Positions 1-9,229 of a stretch of 26,872 nucleotides of DNA are shown one piece after another. A model generated the notes under the pieces. The model had not been told where the DNA came from and searched no databases. It saw only the letters and a program-made list of their open reading frames with translations. The stretch comes from Mucidula mucida (Eukaryota; Basidiomycota; Agaricomycetes; Agaricales; Physalacriaceae), in the NCBI GenBank assembly GCA_015501055.1, contig JADNYV010000464.1, positions 1-26,872 on the forward strand, written 5' to 3'. Position numbers and translations under genes: made by a program. The first letter of the stretch is position 1. Each line of letters opens with the position of its first letter.

Positions 1-1619
1 TTTGCCCTTTACACCACCCATATACTTGAGAAACTGTGATCGGAGTCAGCACAAACAAACACAGTTGATATTGAGGACTTACATCAAATGTGTGATCGGC
101 CTTTGCGATATCCAATGGAAGCGCAGCTTGAGCGCGGTCCATATAGATACGGTGCGCACCAATGTAGTTGGTATACATTTCTTTCAGATATAAAGTTGAG
201 GGTGGACAGCCTGCAAAACCGGCTGAATCGTTGAAGGCGGAGAATGATGGGACTTGCTCCTTGCCATGTAAGCCAAAGTGCAACACAGCGAAGTAGTACA
301 TTAGCTCTTTCCGTGCGTGGCATTTGTACTAAAGCTCCGAGACCATCTCCGAGAATGGTGCAGGTCCGAGACACTTTACGATTCTGGACGTTTGCGGCCA
401 CATGATCAGGTCCTTGTCAACAGCACCGCGCGTAGATATGTAGGCTATGAACAATCGTAAACATAACAGCAGCAGAAAAGAGTAGTTTGATACATACCGG
501 GGAATCTTTCTTGCACAAATCGTGGTGTTTGCCCAATAATGTGGGGATCTGTCCCAAGGAAGCTCTGGCCACATCCGGGATCCGAGTTGCGAGACGAGTC
601 GCACCAGAAGCGATTGGTGAACAGAAAATAATAATCGGGTATACAGTGAACGCAACGGGCAATTGGTTTGTCTGGATAGCCTGATAAACAGTCAGTACTT
701 GCATACTCGTCAAACTCAAACAAAAATGTACCGTGATTTGACAGTCGTTTGCCGCAGTGACATTTGAACTTGTTGCGGTATCCTGTGAGCAGATCCGGGA
801 GCCACACGAACACATCACGATGATACAGCGTATTGGGGCCAAAGTTGGTGTGGAAGCTTCCATGAGAGCAAATACAGGATCAACGGGACGATCCACTAAC
901 TGGCCGTGTGTATAGCAGTCGGGTTTTCCATGCTTCTTAATCTCCTTCAGAAGACGTCACTTGACTGTCTGAAGGTATTGACAATTGAACGCCTCAGTCG
1001 CCTCTGATTCCTCTGATGTCTCCGTGTTATTGTCGTCTGAGTGTCTGTTGGGTATAAGCTCGTCAACTAAACTATCGTCAATCTCGTCAAGACCAGACGC
1101 AATGTCCCCATGTACATCATTTTCCCCGACAAATGCGAGCTCTGAGGGGAGACGATGGAGTGCTTGTTGAGAGAGGACGCCTGGCACCGTGCCCTGAGCA
1201 GTAGAATCTGAGATGACATAAATAATTAAGCAAAGCAATAGAAGATAACACATACGGGACTCGCTACGCATGCGAGACGCGTCATTTTGACCAAGATCCG
1301 CATTGCCTTGAGACGCAGTGTGACCGCCTGCTGTGTTTGACGCGCCAGGAACAGCTTGATTGGTTTTGTGGGGTAAGAAGAAAGTTGCTGGCCATTGCAA
1401 TTGATGGGATGATAACTGGGATGATGCAGCAGCAGCGTTACGAGTTGTAGTGGGAGTGGGATGCGTTGACAAGGCCAACTGCTGGGATATCGACTCGATT
1501 GAGGCCGCCGAGGTCTTGGGTGGTCGTCCGGCACCGTCACGCCTGCCGCCATAGGCCGCGCTCACAAGCCAACCATCCTTTGATCTTTTCTTGCCCTTGG
1601 GGACGTCTTCACGATCCAT
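1..1619 (-). pseudogene. Decayed DUF6729-like transposon-associated protein, 3' end outside the window
   Basis: The start is ATG at 1619-1617. The N-terminus has the GGRRDGAGRPP motif typical of basidiomycete transposon-associated proteins, followed by a low-complexity linker. A 48-bp intron (1208-1255) is followed by an acidic segment, then conserved blocks reading KEIKKHGKPDCY, FVWLPDLL, TNRFWC, DPHIIGQTPRFVQ, AHRIYMDR and KADHTFD|FLKYMGG. Further introns lie at 445-497 and 34-82. The block order matches the family annotated as DUF6729, from memory and not from a search. Three lesions break it: an in-frame TGA at 957-959, a frame change around 845-870 before the FVWLPDLL block, and a TAG at 329-331, where translation is otherwise collinear on both sides. 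The molecular function of the family is unknown to me. Three independent breaks make a relic far likelier than sequencing error. Confidence 0.72.
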
Positions 1620-1738
1620 TGAGCAATGAAACTGGTGGATGACGATGAGATTGATTACTGACAATCATGGTCGGTGAACTAAACACAAGCCGTACTACGT
1701 AATCTAGTCGGTCCGTGGAGACAAGTAAGTGCCTGCCT

Positions 1739-1766
1739 GACCCATGTCCAAGTATGGACATGGGTC
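1739..1766. repeat. Perfect 12-bp inverted repeat with 4-nt loop
   Basis: GACCCATGTCCA at 1739-1750 is exactly complementary to TGGACATGGGTC at 1755-1766, with AGTA between them. It lies 120 bp upstream of the DUF6729-like relic's start codon and could be a remnant of that element's regulatory or terminal sequence. The role is unknown. Confidence 0.85.
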
Positions 1767-1926
1767 TGATAGTCGTTTGTCATCTTGTCATGTAGTGTAT
1801 GCAGGCGACGGCAACTTGTGTGCCTAATCAAATGTGACATTGCATTGGCGACCGTGAGCGCGGGCCGGAACGCGTGAGCACGGACTCACCTCTGTCGCTA
1901 ATATGTGGCAGGAGTGAGCAGCCCCA

Positions 1927-1953
1927 ACTCATACTCATACTCATACTCATACT
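1927..1953 (+). repeat. (ACTCAT)n microsatellite
   Basis: Four and a half uninterrupted copies of the hexamer ACTCAT. It is a simple repeat with no further signal. Confidence 0.9.
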
Positions 1954-2106
1954 TGAAGATCCTCGGTGCTGCAGAATCTAGATAATCCATTCTTGTATCC
2001 GTGCGCCCACTTTGAACAATCCAGGAGTCCCAGTTGGATCGTCAAATTCGTCATCACACCCCTCGTCCCCTGTACGTCTGTCAGTGAAAGTCAATCATTA
2101 ATGGTT

Positions 2107-2111
2107 AACAG
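2107..2111 (+). repeat. Target-site duplication, left copy (AACAG)
   Basis: This is the five bases directly before the 5' LTR, identical to 7460-7464 directly after the 3' LTR. Five bases is the usual length for Ty1/copia integration. Confidence 0.95.
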
Positions 2112-2424
2112 TGTTGAAGGAGACCCGACCGTATTGAGAGGTATGTGACCTGAGTCCCAACAGTGGAGCGGTCATGACCCGTTACGGCTATTTCATTTTC
2201 TTTCTGTTATCTATCTCGATTCGGTCTCCATCACACCTCAGTTGCTACCACATTGCTGTGCACAACTGAGGTGTGTATTACTTACGATTACTTACGATTC
2301 ATGACGCTTACGATACTCTACAGTTCTAACGACTTCTCTTTACAACAGGTACAGCATAGTTGCAATACAAGTTGCTACCACATTGCTGTGCACGACTGAG
2401 TTCTAACGACTTCTCTTTACAACA
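2112..2424 (+). repeat. 5' LTR of the copia element
   Basis: 313 bp, TGTTG...CAACA. Inside it, a 30-bp unit occurs at LTR positions 130-159 and 260-289, and a 25-bp unit (the LTR's own 3' end) at 212-236 and 289-313. LTR positions 121-133 and 152-164 form a 13-bp inverted repeat able to fold as a stem-loop. It differs from the 3' LTR at LTR positions 22, 40, 48, 143, 153, 191, 195 and 273, all transitions. Confidence 0.97.
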
Positions 2425-2436
2425 GGTTATGGGCCC
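2425..2436 (+). other. Primer-binding site complementary to the anticodon arm of initiator tRNA-Met
   Basis: GGTTATGGGCCC directly follows the LTR end. It is the reverse complement of GGGCCCATAACC, the anticodon stem-loop of eukaryotic initiator tRNA-Met, and does not match a tRNA 3' end. This is the half-tRNA primer mode known from Drosophila copia and yeast Ty5. Confidence 0.85.
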
Positions 2437-2572
2437 CGTAGCCTTATAATCCACTATTGAGAAGACACAGCACTCATCAGGAATAATCCCTGGGCAACTC
2501 AAGAACACCACACCCACAAACCACTACCCGTTAACCCACATACACCCCATACCACCTAACCATCTGCTCACC

Positions 2573-3543
2573 ATGTTGTCTGGAATCATCTTGACGGCGC
2601 AGCTATCACCCCACCACCAGCTCAAGGCCAACAAGGGGAATTATCCCACTTGGAAGGTCCAAGTCGAAGAATACCTTGCCGGCAAAGGTATCAAGTCATA
2701 TATCACTGAAACAACACAGTCCAATGGGACTACTACCCCTACTATCACCCGCCCCGGTACCAATACTACCGCCACCTCCACCTCCACCGCCGTCTATTCG
2801 AGTAACCCCTCCCAGGAGGAATGGGACTATCGCAACGGCGTTGCCAAATCAGTCATCATTACCAATATTATCGACCCAATTGGTCTCGGTATCAAGAGGG
2901 ATGGCACTGCTCTGGAGTGTTGGAAATCCGTTGCCTCCGCGTGCGCGCCAAAGAGCGATGCCGCACTTTTCTTGGCCGAGGAAGAGTTCACGTCGCTGAA
3001 ATTCACTGGCACAACATGTGACAACTCAACCTCCACTTCAATGAGGCATTCAACCTCGCCTATAATGTTTGCATGCTGGGGAAAGACGTCGAGGATAAAG
3101 AGCTGAAGAACATCATTATTCGCTCTTTACCTCCCAAGCCCGAATGGCTGGGACTAGCTGCCGCCCTCTACGCTTCCCCCAACTCCAACTCGGCCATCGC
3201 GTCAATCAAAGCCCACATGATCAACGTCAAAATGCCGAAGGAGAAGACCACCACTACTGCGTTTGTCGCCGGCTCTTCCGGTCAGAAGTGCACCAACCCA
3301 AACTGCAAGGCAATCAATAAATTGTTGCACATCATCGACAACTGCTATTGGCCCGGGGGAGGTAAAGAAGGACAGTTCCCTGCCAACTTTGGGAAGTGCA
3401 GGCTACAGTCCACCCCCCAGGCTAACCAGGCCTCGGCGGGATCATCCACCGCAAAAGCCATGCCAGAAGTCGAGTCTCGTGTCCTCGCCGCTCACCGCAC
3501 CACTATCAAAGACCTGATGATTCCGAGAGAGGCCCTGGAGTAG
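2573..3543 (+). pseudogene. gag: copia gag, frameshifted
   Basis: The ATG at 2573 opens a Gag whose N-terminus contains the copia-type block NYPTWKVQVEEYL (about residues 23-35). The frame from 2573 runs to 3106, but conserved Gag sequence leaves it near 3020-3027 and continues in the next frame as LNLHFNEAFNLAYN and ELKNIIIRSLPP, down to the TAG at 3541-3543. One missing base near 3024 explains this. A zinc knuckle of the form C-x4-C-x7-H-x4-C lies around 3289-3350 and is followed by WPGGGKEGQF. Gag would form the virus-like particle and bind the element RNA. Downstream, pol lies in a third frame, and a TAG at 3579-3581 separates it from gag, so the original fused gag-pol reading frame is broken at least twice. 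Confidence 0.85.
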
Positions 3544-3593
3544 TGATTGAGGAGATATTCATCACTCCTCCTCCATTCTAGTGCTCTCCTTCC

Positions 3594-6500
3594 ATGGACA
3601 GTTTACCCATCTGTGTCCAGGAGACTTTGTCAAGGGAGGGAAGCAATGACAGGTGGGTTGACGTCTTCCCAAACGACGATGACAACAAAATGCCAACATT
3701 GCAGGACGTCAGCAATGGCGAGGACGAAGACAAGAATGACGCATATTCGTCTGACAAGGACGAGGTGGATGACTTTTGTCCTGTCGTGGAATATATCCTC
3801 GACACTCCAATTGCTGCTACCGCAGTAGCCGGGCGTACATTTGAGAGCATGCCGGCCTCACACGCTACCTTCTACAACTCGGGCGCAAGTGATCACTTCT
3901 TCCGTGATCGCGCCGATTTCACCTCGTATGAGGCTACCCCGTATCGTACGGGTACCTCGGCGTTGTCCACTGAGGGGAACTTCGCTATCATAGGGAGAGG
4001 TTCAGTTACGAAAACCTATTACCTGGAAGATAAGACAATTAGGCTTACCTTTCGAAACGTTCTCCACGCTCCAGCTCTTGCTGCAAATCTGATCTCAGTC
4101 ACTCAGTTCGACAAGAGCGGGTTCTACTCGCTGTTTGGTGGCAGCGAGGTAGTTATCCGCGAAGGGCGTGATGGAAAGACGCTCCTGAAAGGGCGCGGCT
4201 CTGCGGGGATGTATGTCCTGGACGAAGGGCATGCACACGCGAGCCTGTTGACCGCGGTGCCCGTAGATTTAAAGACATGGCATTGTAGGTTTGCTCACGC
4301 AAGTCCAGACAGGATTCGCGAGATGTCCAGCAAAGGTCTAGTCAACGGCCTCGACATTACCAACACGTCCCTTGAAGGCAGATGTATCAGTTGCCAAAAG
4401 GGACACCAACACGCTCGACCATACAATGGGAAGTCGGAACCCAATGTGCCAGTGTTGGACCTCGTCGCATTCAACCTCTGGGGGCCTAGTCGGGTGGCTT
4501 CACGAGGTGAAAATCTCTACATGATGATTGTAGCGGATAGTGGGTCGTCAAACAAGCATGTTGATTTCCTGAAGGACAAGTCTGACGAGTCGACCATACC
4601 AGCATTCAATGCATACTGTATCCTAGCTGAGAATCAGACGGAGCGCAAGATTAAACGTGTCCGTACTGACAACGCTTTCAACTCCAATGCGTGGAAAGAG
4701 TACTTCAAAACTCACGGAATCATTCACAAGAACACAGCGCCGCATTCCTCTGCTCAAAACGGGTTGGCAGAGCGTGCTATCCGTACCATCATCGAGGACG
4801 TCCGTGCATCTCTCCACGACTCAGGACTCCCACATTCCTTTTGGGCAGCGGCGGCTTCAGCGGCGGTATATGCACGTAATCGCATGTCAATGCGCCGTCA
4901 TCCTGATGGGGTACCAGAGGAAGCGTTCACGGGGAGGAAGCAGGGTGTCTCCCACCTCCGTGTCTTTGGTAGTTGGTGCTCGGCAGGGGTTCCAATGGTC
5001 AATGGCCAATGTGTGGATGGTCTTAGTAAGTTGGACGGGCGTGGGATTCCGGCAACCTTTATTGGGTATGGATCTGGCGCGGGGAACTATATCCTTTTGG
5101 ACGAACACGGAGTTCAATTTGAATCGCGTTCGGTGGAGTTTGACGAGGGCGTGCCGTATCGCACAGTGGATGTGGGGGAGAGATTGTGGGAAGATGTTGA
5201 TGATACAACACCTGTGGACACGGTTCCATCCAATAGTGCTCAGGACTTAGTCCAAGAGGCTCCAGGTGTATCGTCTTATATTCCCCTTTCTTTAACTCCT
5301 TCTATTGATGATCGTACAGCCGCTCAACCTCAGCCACCACCACCACCCCGACGCTCAGCCAGGAATGCCATCCCAACATGTAGCGCGCTGGATTCTGCTG
5401 AACACCAGACACGCAAAGACGCTGCACGTTCTATGGGAGAAGATTGGGCATCTGATCCCTTGGAACCAATGGCAAATCTTGCGCGCGACCCGTTTGACCG
5501 ACTGTCTGCCAAACTTGACGATGCCATTGTGTTAATGGGGACCTCACCAGAACAGCTCTACGCACCAAAGAACTACACGGAGGCAATGAAACTCAACGCC
5601 ACACGATGGACGAAAGCCATGGACGTGCAGATAGCTCTTCACGAGAGGAAAGGTACATGGGAATTGGGGAAGCCGCCTGCGGGGGCAAATATTATGGGAA
5701 GTCGTTGGGTATACGACGTCAAGAAAGATGGCGAAGGGAACTGGATCCGCGACAAGGCAAGGCTTGTTGGTAAAGGTTTCACACAACAGCTTGGAGTCGA
5801 TTACCACGAGACATGGGCGGCAGTGGCCCGACTCAAGTCTATCCGGATAACTGCCGCCATTGCTGCCAGTTACGACCTTCATTTGTGGCAAATTGACTTT
5901 GAAGCAGCATATCTCAATAGCACAACAAAGGAGGAGATCTGGATGGAGCAGCCGAAAGGGTATGTCAAGGAAGGGAATGAGGGATTGGCATGTTGGTTGA
6001 AGAAGACGATTTATGGTACAATGCAAGGGGGACATGATTGGGCGGAAACGTTGAAGGGAACGTACAATGATTTGGGATATGTGGTATCCCGAGCCGATCC
6101 TTGTGTACGGTTCATACGTTCAGATGATAGCTCATTCACATTAACAGACACGTATACGGACGACGTGTTTGGAGCATCATCATCCAAGGAGGAAGCGGAG
6201 AAGAGAAAGGGAGAGATTGGGAAGATCTGGGACGTGAAGGATGTATGCGGGACAGGGCGTCTTTTGGGTATGCGCGTGGAACAGGATCTGGATGCAGGAA
6301 CTGTTACCTTATCCCAGCGCGCGTATTTTGAGAAGGTCCTGGACGACTATAATCTCGGCCATGTTACACCACGCTCGACACCCCTGCCAGTCGGACTTTG
6401 CCTCGACTCTTCCATGTCTCCCCAGACGGCTGCCAAACAATACGAGATGAACGACAAATCATATCGTTCTATCCTAGGCTGCGTAATGTGGGGCCAGCTT

Positions 6501-7124
6501 GCCACGCGTCCCGACTTATCCTTTGCGGTTAGCCTACTCTCTCGTTTCCAATCCAACCCAGGCATTGCCCATTGGCGGGAGCTTATGCACGTCATGGGGT
6601 ACGTGAAAACGACGCTCGATTACGCTCTCGTCTACTCTCGCAGGTTCCCATTGAAACCACGTGGATTCGTTGACGCTGATTACGGCGGATGCAAGGACAC
6701 GGGACGTTCGACCTCCGGACACGTCTTTCTTATGGCAGGGAGCCCAGTGTCGTGGTCGTCGAAGAGGCAGGCAACCGTTTCCTTGTCCACTGTGGAAGCG
6801 GAGTACATCTCGTTGACGCGCGCCGCGCAGCAGATGGTATGGATGCCGTCCTGGATGGAGGAAGTTGGAATGGGCCAGGAAAAGCCGGGAGTCCTCAAGG
6901 GCGATAACCATGGTGCCGTCGATCTTATGAAGACGACCAAGTCCCATTCCAAGGTGAAGCACATTATCATCCGCCACCACTACATCAGGGAATTGGTCGA
7001 TCTGGGCGAACTTCAAGTTGACTTCGTCCGAGGCAACGAGAACCCAGCTGACGTATTCACCAAGCCGCTCTCGAGGGACGCTCATGTTCGATATATGGAG
7101 GAATTGGGGATTAGAAGGGTTTAG
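3594..7124 (+). CDS. pol: copia pol: protease, integrase, reverse transcriptase, RNase H (open, catalytic residues altered)
   Basis: 1176 residues, open from the first ATG after the TAG at 3579-3581; the true frame would have continued from gag. Order: aspartic protease block at residue 95, where the DSGAS signature reads NSGAS; gag-pre-integrase HHCC finger (WH...AH...CISC); integrase core, with the first acidic position at residue 294 reading NLWGP in place of DLWGP, and D359 (RTDN) and E393 (NGLAER) kept. The RT has D768 (QIDFEAAYLN) and YTDD at 854-857. RNase H has DADYGG, EAEY and DNHGA; its last block reads KHIII, where copia elements usually have an Asp (KHIDI). RT looks intact and protease and integrase look dead. 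The integrase-before-RT order defines Ty1/copia. Both Asp-to-Asn changes are explained by single G-to-A transitions (GAC to AAC). Confidence 0.93.
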   Translation: MDSLPICVQETLSREGSNDRWVDVFPNDDDNKMPTLQDVSNGEDEDKNDAYSSDKDEVDDFCPVVEYILDTPIAATAVAGRTFESMPASHATFYNSGASDHFFRDRADFTSYEATPYRTGTSALSTEGNFAIIGRGSVTKTYYLEDKTIRLTFRNVLHAPALAANLISVTQFDKSGFYSLFGGSEVVIREGRDGKTLLKGRGSAGMYVLDEGHAHASLLTAVPVDLKTWHCRFAHASPDRIREMSSKGLVNGLDITNTSLEGRCISCQKGHQHARPYNGKSEPNVPVLDLVAFNLWGPSRVASRGENLYMMIVADSGSSNKHVDFLKDKSDESTIPAFNAYCILAENQTERKIKRVRTDNAFNSNAWKEYFKTHGIIHKNTAPHSSAQNGLAERAIRTIIEDVRASLHDSGLPHSFWAAAASAAVYARNRMSMRRHPDGVPEEAFTGRKQGVSHLRVFGSWCSAGVPMVNGQCVDGLSKLDGRGIPATFIGYGSGAGNYILLDEHGVQFESRSVEFDEGVPYRTVDVGERLWEDVDDTTPVDTVPSNSAQDLVQEAPGVSSYIPLSLTPSIDDRTAAQPQPPPPPRRSARNAIPTCSALDSAEHQTRKDAARSMGEDWASDPLEPMANLARDPFDRLSAKLDDAIVLMGTSPEQLYAPKNYTEAMKLNATRWTKAMDVQIALHERKGTWELGKPPAGANIMGSRWVYDVKKDGEGNWIRDKARLVGKGFTQQLGVDYHETWAAVARLKSIRITAAIAASYDLHLWQIDFEAAYLNSTTKEEIWMEQPKGYVKEGNEGLACWLKKTIYGTMQGGHDWAETLKGTYNDLGYVVSRADPCVRFIRSDDSSFTLTDTYTDDVFGASSSKEEAEKRKGEIGKIWDVKDVCGTGRLLGMRVEQDLDAGTVTLSQRAYFEKVLDDYNLGHVTPRSTPLPVGLCLDSSMSPQTAAKQYEMNDKSYRSILGCVMWGQLATRPDLSFAVSLLSRFQSNPGIAHWRELMHVMGYVKTTLDYALVYSRRFPLKPRGFVDADYGGCKDTGRSTSGHVFLMAGSPVSWSSKRQATVSLSTVEAEYISLTRAAQQMVWMPSWMEEVGMGQEKPGVLKGDNHGAVDLMKTTKSHSKVKHIIIRHHYIRELVDLGELQVDFVRGNENPADVFTKPLSRDAHVRYMEELGIRRV

Positions 7125-7138
7125 GGAACTGTCGGGTC

Positions 7139-7146
7139 TGGGGGAG
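7139..7146 (+). other. Polypurine tract
   Basis: TGGGGGAG directly abuts the start of the 3' LTR, the expected position for plus-strand priming during reverse transcription. Confidence 0.85.
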
Positions 7147-7459
7147 TGTTGAAGGAGACCCGACCGTGTTGAGAGGTATGTGACCCGAGTCCCGACAGTG
7201 GAGCGGTCATGACCCGTTACGGCTATTTCATTTTCTTTCTGTTATCTATCTCGATTCGGTCTCCATCACACCTCAGTTGCTACCACATCGCTGTGCACGA
7301 CTGAGGTGTGTATTACTTACGATTACTTACGATTCACGACACTTACGATACTCTACAGTTCTAACGACTTCTCTTTACAACAGGTACAGCATAGTTGCAA
7401 TACAAGTTGCTACCACATCGCTGTGCACGACTGAGTTCTAACGACTTCTCTTTACAACA
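7147..7459 (+). repeat. 3' LTR of the copia element
   Basis: 313 bp, same length and same internal duplications as the 5' LTR, with no indels. At six of the seven CpG-related differences this copy keeps the CpG while the 5' copy has TpG or CpA; at LTR position 195 it is the other way round. Confidence 0.97.
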
Positions 7460-7464
7460 AACAG
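7460..7464 (+). repeat. Target-site duplication, right copy (AACAG)
   Basis: Directly follows the 3' LTR and is identical to 2107-2111. Confidence 0.95.
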
Positions 7465-7871
7465 CAAGTCTGGTTGTATACTAAGCAGGTATAATGAGGG
7501 TCGAGCAGGTTCTGCTGTGATCAGGAAGCCGTTTAATAGGACTAGTATATTACGGTGACCTAATGAACGGAGACGGTGGGCCGTCTTGCTCAATGGCCTT
7601 CAACAGACTATCTTCACACTATCAACATCCCTACACCTAGACGACTTTTTTCCTTCATTGATAAACACCGTATAATACTTAAACTAGAAGCTCGTTGTCA
7701 TACGATGGGCACGTGCAACGTCATATATTGCTTCACCACCACCATCTCTATCTTGCCCGTGCAACTCGAGCAGGACCATCTCGCTATTCTGTATGTGGCC
7801 TCTTAACACTATGCGCTGCACTTAGTCCTGTTTCCGACGAACCGTGTCCTCCAGCGTTCCTATCCCAAACT
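7465..7871. other. Flank between retrotransposon and Ser-rich ORF
   Basis: No gene seen. It may contain the promoter and 5' leader of the ORF that starts at 7872; I could not pick out a TATA box with confidence. Confidence 0.5.
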
Positions 7872-8465
7872 ATGTCCTCGCCCTTGCCCAACTTGTTCTC
7901 GAAAACGCAGGAGAATAGATACATGGAAGAAAATACAACGCGGGATGTCGAAGAATCAGCACCATCCAGGTCCATGGATTCGAGCCCTGTCTCTGTCAAG
8001 CAAGACCAGGAGAAACAGGACGACAGCAGTGATTCAGATCACGTCTCTTACGCCCATAACGCTCTCACCCAATCTGCCATCTCCAGCAGCCCCATCGCGG
8101 TCGTGGAACACGCTAAAGCTCATACTGATAGTGTTATCCCTGTCCAGCCCTCCTCTACACCGCCTTCCGCATCAAAGAACGGTTTTGTTGTGGGCGCAGC
8201 TCAAGTCGTTCCCCTCGACATCGTCAGTTCTTCCAGTGATTCCAGAAAAGCGCTCCCTTCCTCGCCCCGTTCTGCTGTCGGACAAGTTACTCTTTCGACA
8301 CCGTCCCTCGGTACAGCAGAGAGCTCTGTCCCGTGTACGTTAGGAAAGAGGGACCAACCAACCGCCGATGAACCAGCTTCCTTGCCTGCTTCGGAGGAGG
8401 GAGGTCAGAGGTTCTCAAAGCTAAGCAAATTCGGTTTATGGAATATCTTCTCCTCTTTTCGGTAG
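7872..8465 (+). CDS. Ser/Pro-rich, probably disordered hypothetical protein
   Basis: A single open exon of 197 residues from the first ATG in this frame; the frame is open further upstream to 7695, but without an earlier ATG. The composition is strongly biased to Ser, Thr, Pro, Asp and Glu, with an acidic Ser cluster (DDSSDSD) around residues 50-60, several SSP/SP sites that could be phosphorylated, and a short hydrophobic-aromatic C-terminus (KFGLWNIFSSFR). There is no transmembrane segment and no recognised domain. Codon composition looks coding, but such low-complexity frames can also arise by chance, and an intron or a missing first exon is possible. It sits between the retrotransposon and a gene-poor stretch. 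Function unknown. Confidence 0.5.
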   Translation: MSSPLPNLFSKTQENRYMEENTTRDVEESAPSRSMDSSPVSVKQDQEKQDDSSDSDHVSYAHNALTQSAISSSPIAVVEHAKAHTDSVIPVQPSSTPPSASKNGFVVGAAQVVPLDIVSSSSDSRKALPSSPRSAVGQVTLSTPSLGTAESSVPCTLGKRDQPTADEPASLPASEEGGQRFSKLSKFGLWNIFSSFR

Positions 8466-9229
8466 GACACGCACAGTCGTATCGGGTTTTTGCATCACTA
8501 CTATTAGGGTTTATGTCACATTCACTTTAGCATTTTAGGTATCAGGTTTGCAGCGCGGTCTCGTTCTTTTACCATAGACTACACCTACATTTTCAGTATG
8601 TAAGTATCGAATTTTACACCAGCATCGATGCACGGATTCTTCGATGTACAAAAGATGAACTTTTAGCATGAACGCTGCAAACAGATATCTCCGGTATGTG
8701 CAGACGATCTTGCTTCCGGGCGACCAACATGTATACGTATGCCTCTGTCGACTTCTGCCCAGATAAACGATGTATACAAGGTACTTTCTCGCGTCTGTAT
8801 CGGACACAATATGGCGTGGTAATTTACTTCTAGTGCAAAACAGTTTACAAACGTAAATCAAGCCATACGGACGGACCATGGATTCGCGAAAGTACATGGA
8901 TTAGCGGCATGTAGGCACGATCGGGACATCTAAAGTCGGACAGCGGCGCCGCCCAAAAACAACGGCATAGTACGCTCTTCGTCACCCGGTCATCCTACCA
9001 ACACCTAAAGATTGGAGGTGTAATATAGGAAATATGCCAAACAGACCAGGAGGACGGTCGAACTTGTCTCCGCATAGGCGCTCGATAATACTACTTATGT
9101 CGCGCGAGCAATCACATCATTTGATACAGATATATTGGCTGTTGAGCGGGACCGCGGAGTTACTTGCTCTCCTTTCCAGGCGCTCTGTCGATGACATGCA
9201 GTCGACAGAAAGACGTTCCAGCTTACATT
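8466..9229. other. Gene-poor stretch
   Basis: Read on both strands. Short open frames exist, but none shows splice-consistent continuation or a motif I recognise. Confidence 0.5.

Larger units (their letters stand above)
1620..2106. other. Intergenic stretch left of the retrotransposon
   Basis: I see no gene here. It holds a near-perfect short inverted repeat (1739-1766) and a hexanucleotide microsatellite (1927-1953). The short open frames have no recognisable motif. Confidence 0.6.
2112..7459 (+). mobile_element. Full-length Ty1/copia LTR retrotransposon, coding-defective
   Basis: Two 313-bp LTRs (2112-2424 and 7147-7459) begin TGTTG and end CAACA. They enclose a primer-binding site, gag, a protease-integrase-RT-RNase H pol in copia order, and a polypurine tract. 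The 5-bp target duplication AACAG is at 2107-2111 and 7460-7464. Structure and order are directly visible, so the superfamily is secure. The copy is young by structure (exact duplication, 8 LTR differences) yet cannot be autonomous: gag is frameshifted, a stop lies between gag and pol, and two catalytic aspartates read as asparagine. It could still move if proteins are supplied by an intact relative. Confidence 0.97.

Noticed and set aside
2326..2517. Minus-strand ORF across the 5' LTR and primer site
   Set aside because: It lies inside the LTR and leader of the retrotransposon and has no independent support.
8535..8897. 120-residue minus-strand ORF
   Set aside because: Composition is Tyr/Arg/Cys-rich and irregular, with no motif and no splice-consistent extension; probably chance.
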